Counted from the stretch's first letter, positions 23,096 to 32,335 are shown. The stretch is DNA of 64,000 nucleotides from Didemnitutus sp047777955 (GCF_047777955.1 NZ_CP180537.1:3038001-3102000); one strand, 5' to 3'. Made by a program: numbers and translations. The notes: generated by a model from the letters alone, not told the origin.

Positions 23096-25225
23096 ATGCC
23101 AACCGAGATTCGACGCTCCGCCTTCCTCTGCGAAACCGAGGCCTACGATCTCCTCGCGCGCGCCGGTCTCCGTCCGCCGCGCCACGGCCTCGTCGGCGGC
23201 TTTCTGCCGTTCACGCCGGAAGAACCGATCGTCCTCAAGGGCCTGGGCGACGAACTCTGGCACAAGTCCGAGCTCGGCTGCGTGCGCATGCTCCCGTTCG
23301 ACGCACCGCGCCTCGCCGCGGAGGCCGCCGCCATGCGCGAACGCGTCGAGCACGCGGGCCACGCGTGGATCGACGCGCTCGTCTGCGAGCGCATCGCCAT
23401 CCAGCGCCACCGCGACGTCCCCTCCGAGGCCTTCGTCTCCCTCTCCCGCACCGACGCCGGCTGGGTGATCCTCTGCGGCTTCGGGGGCCTGCAGGCCAAC
23501 GCCCTCGCCGAGCTCGCCCCGCCCTGCCGCTGGCCCGTCGACGTCGTCACGGCCGAACAGGCCCTGGCCGAATTCTCCGCCCACCTCCTCGGGCGCGCCT
23601 GGCTCGGCCGCCTGCGCGAGACGCACCCGCTCACCACGACCGACGACCTGGGCGCGTTCTTCGACTCCCTCTGGGCGCTCGCCGCGCTGTGCGAGGAGCA
23701 GGGTCTCGCCCTCCTCGAACTCAACCCCGTCGCGCTCGATCCGTCCGGCACCCCGCGTCCGCTCGACGCCGTCGGACGCTACGCGCCGCTTCCGCCCGCG
23801 CGCCTCGCGCCGGCCGCGGGCTTCCTCGCCGCGCTGCGCGAGCCGCGCCGCATCGCGCTCGCCGGCGTCTCCGCCCAGGAAGGCGGCGTCGGCCGCACCA
23901 TCCTCGACAATCTTCGCCGCTACGCGCTTCCGCCCGGCAACCTCGTGCTCATCAAGCCGGGCCACGCCGACTTCCTCGGCCTGCCGTGCCTCCCCGACGT
24001 CGCGCCGCTGCGTGACGCCCCGGTCGACCTGCTCATCCTCGCCCTGCCCGCGCCCGCCGCCGCGGCCACGCTCGAGGCGCTGATCGCCCAGGGCGGCGGC
24101 GCCACCTGCGTCGCGCTCGTCGCCGGCGGCATCGGCGACGGCGCCGACACCCAGGGCCTCGGGACGACGCTCGCGGCCCTCCTCCGCGACACCCGCGCCG
24201 CCGGCCGCTGGACGCCGGCCGTGCTCGGTCCGAACTTCCTCGGCCACTGGGCGCCCGCGCGCAGCCTCGACACGTCCTTCATTCCCACGGACAAGCTCGC
24301 CGCGCCGGCCCCGACCGGCGGCGCGCTCACGCTGCTCAGCCAGAGCGGCGCCTTCCTGCTTTGCCGTCGCTCGCGCCAGCCGCAGCTGCGCTTCGGTCTC
24401 GGCATCGCCCTCGGCAACCAGATGGACGTCGCGCTGCCCGACGTCCTTGCCGCCCTCGCCGCCGAGGAGCGTCCCGGTCCCGTCGCCTGCTACGCCGAGG
24501 GCTTTGGCCCCGGACAGCTCGCGCCGTTCGCCCGCGCCGCCCGCGCGCTCGCGTCGCGCGGCGCCCGCGTGCTGCTGCACCGCGCCGGCCGCACCGAGGC
24601 CGGGCAGGCCGCCGCCGCCAGCCACACCGGCGCGATGGCGGGCGACCTCGCGCTCGAACGCGAACTCCTTGCGCGCAGCGGCGTGCGCCTGACCGCGACC
24701 ATCGCGGAGTTCGACAGCGCCCTCGCCTGGCTCGGCGCCTACCCGCACCTGGCCAAGGGCCCCGTCGCGCTGCTGACGAACGCCGGCTTCGAAAGCGTGA
24801 ACGGCTCCGACCTCTTCGGACCGGACTTGCCCGCTGCGACGCTGAGCCCGCGCGCCGCGGAGGAGCTCACGGCCGCGCTCGTCGCGAAAAACCTTGGTGG
24901 ACTCGTCAGTCCCCGTCTCCCCCTCGACCTGACCCCCATGGCTGACGAGTCCGCCTTCCTCGCGAGCGCCGAGATCCTGTTGCGCGAGAGCGCCGTGCTG
25001 GCCGTAGGCCTCGTGCCGTTCACGCGCCGCCTCGGCACCGAAAGCGAGGCCGCGGCGCACTTCGCGGCCAAGCTCGCCGCCCTGGCCCGCGCCGCCGGCA
25101 AGCCGCTCGCCGTCGCGATCGACGCCGGCCCCGCCTACGAGCCTTACCGCGCCGCGTTCACGGCGGAGGGCGTCCCGGTCTTCGACCGCATCGAGAGCGC
25201 GCTGCTAGGCCTGCGCGCGCTGTAG
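23096..25225 (+). CDS. ADP-forming acyl-CoA synthetase (NDP-forming acetate--CoA ligase family)
   Basis: 709 residues. The enzyme would convert an acyl-CoA, ADP and phosphate into the free acid, CoA and ATP. The N-terminal ~230 residues look like the ATP-grasp (beta) part. A CoA-binding Rossmann domain follows from about 265 (RRIALAGVSAQEGGVGRTIL), then succinyl-CoA ligase-like domains. The phosphorylatable histidine is H510 in SHTGAMAGDLALEREL. In E. coli Pka/YfiQ-type fusions the CoA-binding domain comes first, so this order is permuted. The oxidoreductase genes directly upstream make a 2-oxoacid to acyl-CoA to acid-plus-ATP route likely. Confidence 0.88.
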   Translation: MPTEIRRSAFLCETEAYDLLARAGLRPPRHGLVGGFLPFTPEEPIVLKGLGDELWHKSELGCVRMLPFDAPRLAAEAAAMRERVEHAGHAWIDALVCERIAIQRHRDVPSEAFVSLSRTDAGWVILCGFGGLQANALAELAPPCRWPVDVVTAEQALAEFSAHLLGRAWLGRLRETHPLTTTDDLGAFFDSLWALAALCEEQGLALLELNPVALDPSGTPRPLDAVGRYAPLPPARLAPAAGFLAALREPRRIALAGVSAQEGGVGRTILDNLRRYALPPGNLVLIKPGHADFLGLPCLPDVAPLRDAPVDLLILALPAPAAAATLEALIAQGGGATCVALVAGGIGDGADTQGLGTTLAALLRDTRAAGRWTPAVLGPNFLGHWAPARSLDTSFIPTDKLAAPAPTGGALTLLSQSGAFLLCRRSRQPQLRFGLGIALGNQMDVALPDVLAALAAEERPGPVACYAEGFGPGQLAPFARAARALASRGARVLLHRAGRTEAGQAAAASHTGAMAGDLALERELLARSGVRLTATIAEFDSALAWLGAYPHLAKGPVALLTNAGFESVNGSDLFGPDLPAATLSPRAAEELTAALVAKNLGGLVSPRLPLDLTPMADESAFLASAEILLRESAVLAVGLVPFTRRLGTESEAAAHFAAKLAALARAAGKPLAVAIDAGPAYEPYRAAFTAEGVPVFDRIESALLGLRAL

Positions 25226-25240
25226 GCGGTGCGCTGGCGC

Positions 25241-25440
25241 ACTATGGTCGGGACGGTTGCCCCAACCGCCCTTCGCACGCAACGTCGCTGCGATCCCAAG
25301 GGCCGTTGGGGAAAACGGCCCTTACCGGCGCGGTCTCTGACCTCGGCGCAGCCCCGCGACGAAGGCGCAGCAAAACGCGCTGTTTCTTCGCCTGGGTCGA
25401 GGCCTCGGTTCGCGGCGGGGTCGGGAGACCCCGCCCTACA
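25241..25440. repeat. REP-like elements between the acyl-CoA synthetase gene and pgl
   Basis: 25241-25328 has nested stems (cggttgcc / ccaaccg and gggccgttgg / aaaacggccc). 25413-25440 is a minus-orientation element reading TGTAGGGCGGGGTC with inverted arm GACCCCGCC. The gap between the two genes (25226-25446) holds nothing else recognisable. Confidence 0.7.
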
Positions 25441-25446
25441 ATGACG

Positions 25447-26190
25447 CTAGCCCGCCAGGAACTTCGCCGCGGCGGCTTCGTCGACGAGCCACACGACCTT
25501 GTCGCGCAGGCCCTTCAGCACCTGCGCGGGGACTTGCTGCGGATTGAACTCGCCGGCGAGCACGCGATGCAGCGCCCCGGCCTTCGCCTCGCCGAGCACC
25601 ATCACCACGACGAGCCCGCATGCCTTCAGCCCGCTCGGCGTGAGCGTGAGGCGCCAGCCCTTCTCCGGCACGTCGATCGCCGCGAAAAATGCGCCGCCGT
25701 CGTCGCGCAGCAGCGGGCTGCCGGGGAAGAGCGAGAGCGTGTGGCCGTCGTCACCCAGGCCGGCGAAGCACACGTCGAAGGTCCGGTCGCGGCCGAACCA
25801 CGGCGCGTTGATGCGCCCGAACTCCAGCGCCGCCATGCCCGGCGGGATGCCGGTCGACCACGGGTGCTTGCGGTCGGCCGGGATGCCGAGCGGCTTGAGC
25901 AGCAGGCGGTCGGCGTTGCCGAAGTTGCTCTCGTGCGAATCCGGGCGCACGTAGCGCTCGTCGCTCACGAACCAGTGCGTCGTCGCCAGCGTCGTGGGCG
26001 AGAGCGCGTCCTTCGCCACGCACCACTGATACCACTCCTTCGGGGTCGAGCCGCCGGTGAGCGCCCAGGTGAAATGCTTGCGCGGCGGCGTCTGCCCGCG
26101 CTGGCCCTCCGCGACGAACACCGCCGTGCGGAAGCAATCCTCCTTCGAGCCGATGAACACCCGACCGTAGCTGGAGCTGAGTTCCTTCAT
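25447..26190 (-). CDS. pgl: 6-phosphogluconolactonase
   Basis: 247 residues; hydrolyses 6-phosphogluconolactone in the oxidative pentose phosphate pathway. Motifs: TGGSTPKEWYQW near the N-terminus, VSDERYV, and GLGDDGHTLSLFPG, which contains the catalytic histidine region of the SOL/DevB family. The ATG at 26190 is chosen because the open stretch upstream lies in REP DNA. It lies downstream of opcA and zwf on the same strand, so all steps from glucose 6-phosphate to 6-phosphogluconate are clustered. Confidence 0.94.
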   Translation of the reverse strand: MKELSSSYGRVFIGSKEDCFRTAVFVAEGQRGQTPPRKHFTWALTGGSTPKEWYQWCVAKDALSPTTLATTHWFVSDERYVRPDSHESNFGNADRLLLKPLGIPADRKHPWSTGIPPGMAALEFGRINAPWFGRDRTFDVCFAGLGDDGHTLSLFPGSPLLRDDGGAFFAAIDVPEKGWRLTLTPSGLKACGLVVVMVLGEAKAGALHRVLAGEFNPQQVPAQVLKGLRDKVVWLVDEAAAAKFLAG

Positions 26191-26214
26191 TGCCAAGGCA
26201 TGACGAAGCGCACG

Positions 26215-26427
26215 AAGCCCGCGAAGATCAAGGCGACAAGCGCGCAGCGGTGTTTTGTAGGGCGGGGTCGCCGAACCCCGCCGCGAACAGCGTTCGCAAC
26301 GCCCGCGACCCGCGAAGACCAAGGCGACAAGCATGCCGCGGTATTTGTAGGGCGGGGTCTCCTGACCCCGCCGCGAACGTGATGAGACTTGAGCAAAAAG
26401 GCGGGGTTCGGCGACCCCGCCCTACAG
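26215..26427. repeat. Cluster of three REP-like elements, partly tandemly duplicated
   Basis: Two direct copies at 26257-26288 and 26348-26379 start with GTAGGGCGGGGTC and carry inverted CCCCGCC arms. A third, inverted copy is at 26400-26425. The sequence before the first two copies (gcgaagatcaaggcgacaag and gcgaagaccaaggcgacaag) is also duplicated. The cluster fills the pgl-opcA gap (26191-26465). Confidence 0.8.
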
Positions 26428-26465
26428 TCCGGCAGCGGCAGCGACGCTGCGCGTCATCCGACCGC

Positions 26466-27431
26466 TCAGTGGAACATCGCCTCGCTCAGCGCCTCGGCCG
26501 GGTCGAGCAGGCGGGCGTTGGCGGTGAGGGTCGTGCGGCCGTGGCCGAGGTCGCCCTCGAACTCCGCCGTGCGGCTGTCGAGGTCCGCCGACCACGTGAA
26601 GGTCTTCTGCGGATCGCGGTAGCTGAACGCGATCTCGAAGCAGCCCCGGCACTCCTTCGGCACGATGCCGAAGTCGATGCCGGCCTCGGGATCGGCGCCG
26701 CAGCGCAGCAGGCCCTTCTTCAGCCAGCTGATCATCGCCGCCGCCTCCGCGTTGAGGTCCTCGCGGTGCGTGATCTTCACCGCGCGCAGGCCGGCGACGA
26801 TGTCGGCCGGCGCGTAGCGGCTGAGGAACTGCCCGATCGTCTGGCGCAGCGGACGCGTGCGCGTATACGCGAGGTCGCGCACCGCCGCCGGGTTGGGCCA
26901 CGGAAACGAGAACGCGTCCGCCGGCACCAGCGCGCTGTCGAAGAGCACGCGCTGCGAGCGCGTGAGCAGGTATTCGTAGGCGGCGAGGCGCTGGTTGGAG
27001 GAGAAGCGGTGCGCCCAGTAGTAGAGCGGCAGGTCGGTCGAGAGGCACACCGACACCTGGTGCTGCAGGAAGTCGTGCGTGCCGACCGGATACGCCAGCA
27101 GCACGAACTCGCAGCAGCGCGTGTCCTTGCCCGATTTGCCGAGGAAGCACTCGCCGTAGATCTTCGCGCGGAAGACCGTCTCCGCCGCCGGGTCGGGCTC
27201 GGGACAGAGCACGACTACCCGGCACGGGTAGCGCTTCGCGAACTCCACCGTGGTGCGGAACTGCTGCTCGGCGTCCGCCGGCGTCGTGTTCAGGCCGAGG
27301 TGCAGCACGAGGTTGAGCTGCGTGGCGCGGCTCTCCTGCGCGGGCGAGTCGGCCCAGAGTTTCTTGAAGCCGGCGTTGATGCCGCCGACGGGCACCTCCT
27401 GGCCGGGCAGGGCGTTGAAGAGGGCGTGCAT
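26466..27431 (-). CDS. opcA: Glucose-6-phosphate dehydrogenase assembly/allosteric protein OpcA
   Basis: 321 residues, similar to OpcA proteins that oligomerise and activate glucose-6-phosphate dehydrogenase in cyanobacteria and actinobacteria. Recognisable segments are CRVVVLCPEPD, the cysteine-containing CCEFVLLAYP, and LPLYYWAHRF. OpcA is not catalytic. The gene lies between zwf and pgl, the usual context, and shares their strand. The name rests on overall similarity and context rather than one decisive motif. Confidence 0.85.
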   Translation of the reverse strand: MHALFNALPGQEVPVGGINAGFKKLWADSPAQESRATQLNLVLHLGLNTTPADAEQQFRTTVEFAKRYPCRVVVLCPEPDPAAETVFRAKIYGECFLGKSGKDTRCCEFVLLAYPVGTHDFLQHQVSVCLSTDLPLYYWAHRFSSNQRLAAYEYLLTRSQRVLFDSALVPADAFSFPWPNPAAVRDLAYTRTRPLRQTIGQFLSRYAPADIVAGLRAVKITHREDLNAEAAAMISWLKKGLLRCGADPEAGIDFGIVPKECRGCFEIAFSYRDPQKTFTWSADLDSRTAEFEGDLGHGRTTLTANARLLDPAEALSEAMFH

Positions 27432-27441
27432 CAGCGGAAGG

Positions 27442-27561
27442 GATGAGGGCTGATGGATGAAGGAGGAAAGGTGCGACCGACCGAAGTCACCCTCCGCCTG
27501 CGAAAGTTCTTTTGAGCACCGTTCATCGGATCGCTTCCTCCATCATCCATCGTCCTTCAGA
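27442..27561. repeat. Degenerate 7-bp-period repeats between opcA and zwf
   Basis: 27442-27469 divides into GATGAGG, GCTGATG, GATGAAG, GAGGAAA. 27534-27561 divides into CTTCCTC, CATCATC, CATCGTC, CTTCAGA. The arms are approximately inverted and could form a long imperfect hairpin across the gap. Confidence 0.65.
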
Positions 27562-27566
27562 AGTTC

Positions 27567-29108
27567 TCACGGCTCGCGCCAGCTGTGGCCGTTGGCGGCG
27601 AGGAGGGCGTCGGCCGACTTCGGGCCCCACGAGCCGGCGGTGTAGCTGTCGAGGCCGGCGCGCTTCTGCTCGCGCCAATGCTCGAGGATCGGCGTCATCA
27701 GCTCCCACGAGCGCTCCGTCTCGTCGCCGCGGATGAAGAGCGTGCCGTCGCCGATCATGGCGTCGAGGACGAGGCGCTCGTAGGCCTCGGGCGTGTTCGA
27801 GCCGAAGGTCGTGGCGTATTTGAAGTTCATCTTCACCGGCTGGGTGCGCGTCTCGAGGCCGGGGATCTTCGCGTTGAGGATCATGCTCATGCCCTCGTCG
27901 GGCTGGATCTGGAACGCGAGGGTGTTGGCCGCGAGCTGGAAGCGGTCGGAGTCGGCGAAGATGTTTCCGGGCGCGCGCTTGAAGCGGATCGCGATCTCGG
28001 TCACGCGGCGGGCCATGCGCTTGCCGGAGCGGATGTAGAACGGCACGCCGTGCCAGCGCCAGTTGTTGATGCTCAGCCGCAGCGCGGCGAAGGTCTCGGT
28101 GGTCGAGCCGGGCGTGACATCCTTCTCGCGCAGGTAGCCGGGCACCGGCTTGCCGCCGAGGATGCCGTCGTCGTATTGCGCGCGGGCCACGTCGCTCGCC
28201 GCGCCGTCGAGGCGCAGCGGCTGGATGGCGCGGAGGAGCTTCACCTTCTCGTCGCGGATGGCCTCGGCGTCGAGCGACACCGGCGGCTCCATCGCGGTGA
28301 GCGCGACCAGCTGCATGGTGTGGTTCTGGATCATGTCGCGCAGCGCGCCGCTCTGCTCGTAGTAGCCGGCGCGGGCCTCGACGCCGACCTCCTCGGCGAC
28401 GGTGATCTGCACGTGGTCGACGAAATTGCGGTTCCAGAGCGGCTCGAAGATCGCGTTGGCGAAACGCTGCACGAGCAGGTCCTGCACCGTCTCCTTGCCG
28501 AGGTAGTGGTCGATGCGGAAGACCTGCGACTCCTCGAACACGGAGGTCAGCTCCTGGTTCAGCGCCTTCGCGCTGGCGAGGTCGCGGCCGAAGGGTTTTT
28601 CGATGATCACCTTCGACTGCGTCGGCTTGCCGAGGTGGCGCGCGGCCAGGCCGGCGGCGCCGAGGTTCTGGATGATCGGCGCGAAGACCGACGGCGGGGT
28701 CGAGATGTAGAACAGCGCCTGCAGGTCCTGCCCGATCTGCTTCTCCAGCTCGGCGATCTTCTGCGCCAGGCGGGTGAACGCCGCGGGCTCGTCGTAGCCG
28801 CCGCTGACGTAGAGCGTGCGCGGGGCGAGGCGCGCCCAGACGTCGTCGCGCAGCTCGCGGCGGGAGAATTCTTTGATCGCGTCGACCGACAGCTGCTGGA
28901 ATTCCGCGTCGGGCATCGGCTTGCGGCCGTAGCCGATGAGGAAGAAGTCCGCCGGCAGCAGGCCGTCGAGCGCGAGGTTGTAGATCGCGGGCGTGAGTTT
29001 GCGCGCCGTCAAGTCGCCGGAGGCGCCGAAGATGACGACGACCGTCGGCGGGGCGCCGCGGTGCTTGCTGAGGCCGTGGAGGAACGGGTGCCGTTCGTGG
29101 TCGGGCAT
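27567..29108 (-). CDS. zwf: Glucose-6-phosphate 1-dehydrogenase
   Basis: 513 residues from the ATG at 29108; oxidises glucose 6-phosphate with NADP. The nucleotide-binding motif is VVIFGASGDLTARKL (24-38), and the active-site segment is RIDHYLGKE (198-206), with H201 and K205 in the family's substrate-binding motif. Alternative in-frame starts lie at 29120 (ATG) and 29144 (TTG), so the exact N-terminus is uncertain by up to 12 residues. First gene of the zwf-opcA-pgl run. Confidence 0.97.
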   Translation of the reverse strand: MPDHERHPFLHGLSKHRGAPPTVVVIFGASGDLTARKLTPAIYNLALDGLLPADFFLIGYGRKPMPDAEFQQLSVDAIKEFSRRELRDDVWARLAPRTLYVSGGYDEPAAFTRLAQKIAELEKQIGQDLQALFYISTPPSVFAPIIQNLGAAGLAARHLGKPTQSKVIIEKPFGRDLASAKALNQELTSVFEESQVFRIDHYLGKETVQDLLVQRFANAIFEPLWNRNFVDHVQITVAEEVGVEARAGYYEQSGALRDMIQNHTMQLVALTAMEPPVSLDAEAIRDEKVKLLRAIQPLRLDGAASDVARAQYDDGILGGKPVPGYLREKDVTPGSTTETFAALRLSINNWRWHGVPFYIRSGKRMARRVTEIAIRFKRAPGNIFADSDRFQLAANTLAFQIQPDEGMSMILNAKIPGLETRTQPVKMNFKYATTFGSNTPEAYERLVLDAMIGDGTLFIRGDETERSWELMTPILEHWREQKRAGLDSYTAGSWGPKSADALLAANGHSWREP

Positions 29109-29261
29109 GGCGCGCACCATGCGCCGGTGGGGAAAATACGCCAAGGAATTATTCCCGCGATGACACGGCCCAGTGACGCGTGCCGGTTCGGAGGAGCGGA
29201 GGACGGAGAACGAAAATTTTCGCGGACGATAAACCGCATTCGACGCAGACGAATCCGATTG

Positions 29262-29524
29262 GAGGCGGGGCCATCAGCCCCGCGCGGTCTCGGCATCGCT
29301 GCGTGCGCCTCGCCGGGCTGATGGCCCCGCCTCCGCCTCACGCACCGGCCCTCGGTAGGGGCGCTTGCCCCCAAGCGCCCTTCCCTCCCGCGTCGCGGCC
29401 ACAATCCCGAGGGCCGTCGAGGACGACCGAGCGTAGCGACATCCGACACGGCCGCACCCTCTCCGCCGCCCTGCGCACCGACCTCCGTCTTTTGCCCTCT
29501 GCCCTCGGTCTTCTGTCCTGCGTC
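29262..29524. repeat. Intergenic repeats between zwf and yraN
   Basis: The 416-bp gap holds three repeat types. 29262-29337 is a large palindrome (ggaggcggggccatcagccc with its inverted arm at 29317-29335). 29355-29453 is a GTAG-type REP copy. 29483-29524 is a pyrimidine-rich block with exact 7-bp period (CTCCGTC, TTTTGCC, CTCTGCC, CTCGGTC, TTCTGTC, CTGCGTC) that abuts the yraN stop. No gene was seen in the gap. Confidence 0.75.
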
Positions 29525-30019
29525 TCAATGCCGCGCGTTGTCGCGCACCTGCTCGATCGAGCCGCTCTGCCGCGCGACGTGGTAGCCCTTGGGGAAGAGC
29601 GGCACGTTTTCAAAATGCATGCACTGCGGCGGCAGGCGATCGCTGAGACCGACCTCCACCACGTCGAAGCGGAAGGTCCGCGGCGGCGACGCGAGCGCGC
29701 CGAGGTAGGCGTGCACCGCGCGGCGCAGCGCGCGCTTCTTGCGGTCGTCGACCGCGTGGTAGCCGGGCACGAGCGCGTCGACGCTCCGCGCCTTCACCTC
29801 GACGAACACCAGCACGTCGCCGTCGCGCGCCACCAGGTCGATCTCGTCGCGCCGGTCGCGCGGGCTGCGCCAGTTGCGCGCCACGATCGCGAAGCCGTGG
29901 CGCTGCGCCAGGAAATCCGCCGCCGCCGCCTCGCCGCGCGCGCCGGCCTCGGCCGCCGCCGGAGTCTCTCCGCTCGGCGCCGCGAGTCTCGACCATACGT
30001 CGTTCAGCCAGGCGAGCAT
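29525..30019 (-). CDS. yraN: YraN/UPF0102 family nuclease-fold protein
   Basis: 164 residues. The restriction-endonuclease-like core is DEIDLVARDGDVLVFVEVKAR, with the D61, E74, K76 pattern of PD-(D/E)xK proteins. The N-terminal AAAEAGARGEAAAADFLAQR helix is also family-typical. YraN proteins are widespread and their biological role is not settled; a Holliday-junction or DNA-repair role has been proposed. It is divergent from the pilB-like gene with a 103-bp intergenic region. Confidence 0.88.
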   Translation of the reverse strand: MLAWLNDVWSRLAAPSGETPAAAEAGARGEAAAADFLAQRHGFAIVARNWRSPRDRRDEIDLVARDGDVLVFVEVKARSVDALVPGYHAVDDRKKRALRRAVHAYLGALASPPRTFRFDVVEVGLSDRLPPQCMHFENVPLFPKGYHVARQSGSIEQVRDNARH

Positions 30020-30122
30020 GGGTAGTTCGCCCTCGACGACGCGTTTTTTTTGACCTACACGCAAGAGCGATTTAGCGCCGCCGCTCATTTCCCCGCGCGG
30101 CGCCGGCGTCACCTGACCTGAC

Positions 30123-32321
30123 ATGGCCAATCCCAGCAACCTCACCGGCACGCTTCGGCGCTCGCTGCTCATCAAAGTCATCTCGAAGCCCGCCCCCAGC
30201 CGCGAGGACGTCAACTCCGTCATCGAGCTGACCGCGAGCAAGGTCGTGGAGGCCCTCCAGGCGCAGTCGATGACCCTCTACCTCGTCGAGGGCGGCGAGA
30301 TCGCCTTCAAGCAGGTCTATTACTCGCCCTCGCTCTGGGGCCAGGACCGGGACAAGGAAAACCAGTTCAAGGACACCGCGAAGAAGCTCCTCGCGCTCCG
30401 GCTCCCCGCCGGCACCGGCAACGTCGGCAAGGTCATCCAGACCGGCGAACCGCTCTTCTTCAGCAACAAGGGCCCCGAGGCCGCCTCGCTCAAGAACATG
30501 AACACGGGCTTCGAGGTCCACTCGATGCTCACCGTGCCGCTGAAGACCAACATCGTCATCGGCGCCATCCAGGTCCTCAACAAGGAGCCCGCCGCCGGCA
30601 CTAACGGCCAGTTCACCCAGAAGGACCTCGCCGTCCTCCAGGAGGTCGCGGAATATTCCTCCACCCTCATCCAGCGCATGCTGGACCCGAAGTTCCAGCT
30701 CGGCGCCGAGGACACCGCCAAGTTCATCGCCCGCTTCACCGACCTCCCGCTCGTCACCAAGGTCGAGGATGGCGAGATCGACGAGAAGCTCGTCGAGGTC
30801 ATCGGCGACGCCGTCATCCGCCGCGAACAGGTCTTCCCGGTCAAGAAGGTCGGCCCCAACGGCGTCAGCGTGCTGATGACCAACCCGCTCGACTACGCGA
30901 AGCGCGAGTCCTTCCAGACCGCCTGCGAGCTGCACATCGAGGACGTCCGCGTCATCCCCGCCACCTTCCTCGAGGAGCTGCTCAAGAAATACTTCAAGGA
31001 CTCCAAGGCCGCCGCCGGCCCCAAGGTCGAGCACGACGACGTCGATATCTCCGAGGTCGCCGACATCATCGGCACCGCCTACGCCGGCGGCGACGGCGAG
31101 GTGAAGGCCGAGGAACTCGACAAGGAGGACTCCGCCCCGATCATCCAGCTCGTCAACCGCATCATCGAGGACGCCTACATCGCCGGCGCGTCGGACATCC
31201 ACATCGAGCCGCAGGAGAAGGAGCTCATGGTCCGCTACCGCATCGACGGCATGTGCATCGAGAAGCTCCGCCTGCCCAAGCAGGTCGTCGGCGCCATGGT
31301 CGCCCGCCTCAAGATCATGTGCAACCTCGACATCTCCGAGCGCCGGTTGCCGCAGGACGGACGCATCGTCTTCAAGAAATACACGAAGAAGAACATCGAC
31401 ATCGACCTCCGCGTCGCCACCGGCCCGATGAACCACGGCGAGAAGGTGGTCATGCGCATCCTCGACAAGCAGAAGTCGACCCTGCCGCTCCCCGCCCTCG
31501 GCTTCTCCGAGGAGAACCTGGCCAAATACCGCGAGTGCATCCGCCAGCCCTACGGCATGATCCTGCACTGCGGCCCGACCGGCTCGGGCAAGTCGATGAC
31601 GCTCTACTCCGCGCTCGGCGAGATCAACACGCCCGACATCAACATCCAGACCGCGGAGGACCCGATCGAATACACGCTCGCCGGCATCAACCAGATGCAG
31701 ATGAACCGGCAGATCGGCCTCACCTTCGCCCGCGCGCTGCGCTGCTACCTCCGCATGGACCCCGACGTCATCCTCGTCGGCGAAATCCGCGACGAGGAGA
31801 CCGCCGGCATCGCGGTCGAGGCCGCGCTCACCGGCCACTTGCTCGTCTCGACGCTCCACACCAACGACGCGCCCTCCACCGTCGCGCGCCTGGGCGAGAT
31901 GGGCGTCGAGGTGTTCAACATCTCCGCCTCCCTCGTCTGCGTCTGCGCCCAGCGCCTCCTCCGCCGCGTCTGCAAGAACTGCAAGGTGAAATACAAGCCC
32001 GAGGGCCGCGAGTGGGAGATCCTCAAGAAGGCGCTCCAGCTCGAGGGCGAGCCGCCCGAGATCTTCAAGGCCAACCCCGGCGGCTGCCACATCTGCGGCG
32101 GCACCGGCTACAAGGGCCGCGTCGGCATCCACGAGCTCATGACCAATTCCGAGGAGCTCACCGAGGCGATCAACAAGGAGGCCGAGGTCGCCGAGCTGAA
32201 ACGCGTCGCGATGAAGAACGGCATGAAGACGCTCCACCAGGACTCCATGCTCAAGGTGAAGATGGGCCTCACCACGATGGAAGACGCCCTCGCGAACGTC
32301 CCGCCCGACCTGATCATGTGA
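30123..32321 (+). CDS. GAF domain-containing GspE/PilB-type assembly ATPase
   Basis: 732 residues. N-terminal GAF-like domain (about 20-185), then a MshEN-type domain (about 195-300), then the T2SSE ATPase (about 345-720). Walker A is GPTGSGKS from 484, the Walker B region is ILVGEIRDEETA around 550-562, and the zinc-binding cysteines are CKNC and CHICGGTGYKGR. Such ATPases drive polymerisation of pseudopilins or type IV pili. The GAF domain is not part of the standard protein and may sense a small molecule. No pilus genes are adjacent; the pil operon at 54-60 kb is a candidate partner. Confidence 0.92.
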   Translation: MANPSNLTGTLRRSLLIKVISKPAPSREDVNSVIELTASKVVEALQAQSMTLYLVEGGEIAFKQVYYSPSLWGQDRDKENQFKDTAKKLLALRLPAGTGNVGKVIQTGEPLFFSNKGPEAASLKNMNTGFEVHSMLTVPLKTNIVIGAIQVLNKEPAAGTNGQFTQKDLAVLQEVAEYSSTLIQRMLDPKFQLGAEDTAKFIARFTDLPLVTKVEDGEIDEKLVEVIGDAVIRREQVFPVKKVGPNGVSVLMTNPLDYAKRESFQTACELHIEDVRVIPATFLEELLKKYFKDSKAAAGPKVEHDDVDISEVADIIGTAYAGGDGEVKAEELDKEDSAPIIQLVNRIIEDAYIAGASDIHIEPQEKELMVRYRIDGMCIEKLRLPKQVVGAMVARLKIMCNLDISERRLPQDGRIVFKKYTKKNIDIDLRVATGPMNHGEKVVMRILDKQKSTLPLPALGFSEENLAKYRECIRQPYGMILHCGPTGSGKSMTLYSALGEINTPDINIQTAEDPIEYTLAGINQMQMNRQIGLTFARALRCYLRMDPDVILVGEIRDEETAGIAVEAALTGHLLVSTLHTNDAPSTVARLGEMGVEVFNISASLVCVCAQRLLRRVCKNCKVKYKPEGREWEILKKALQLEGEPPEIFKANPGGCHICGGTGYKGRVGIHELMTNSEELTEAINKEAEVAELKRVAMKNGMKTLHQDSMLKVKMGLTTMEDALANVPPDLIM

Positions 32322-32335
32322 GCCCGAGGCGCCCG

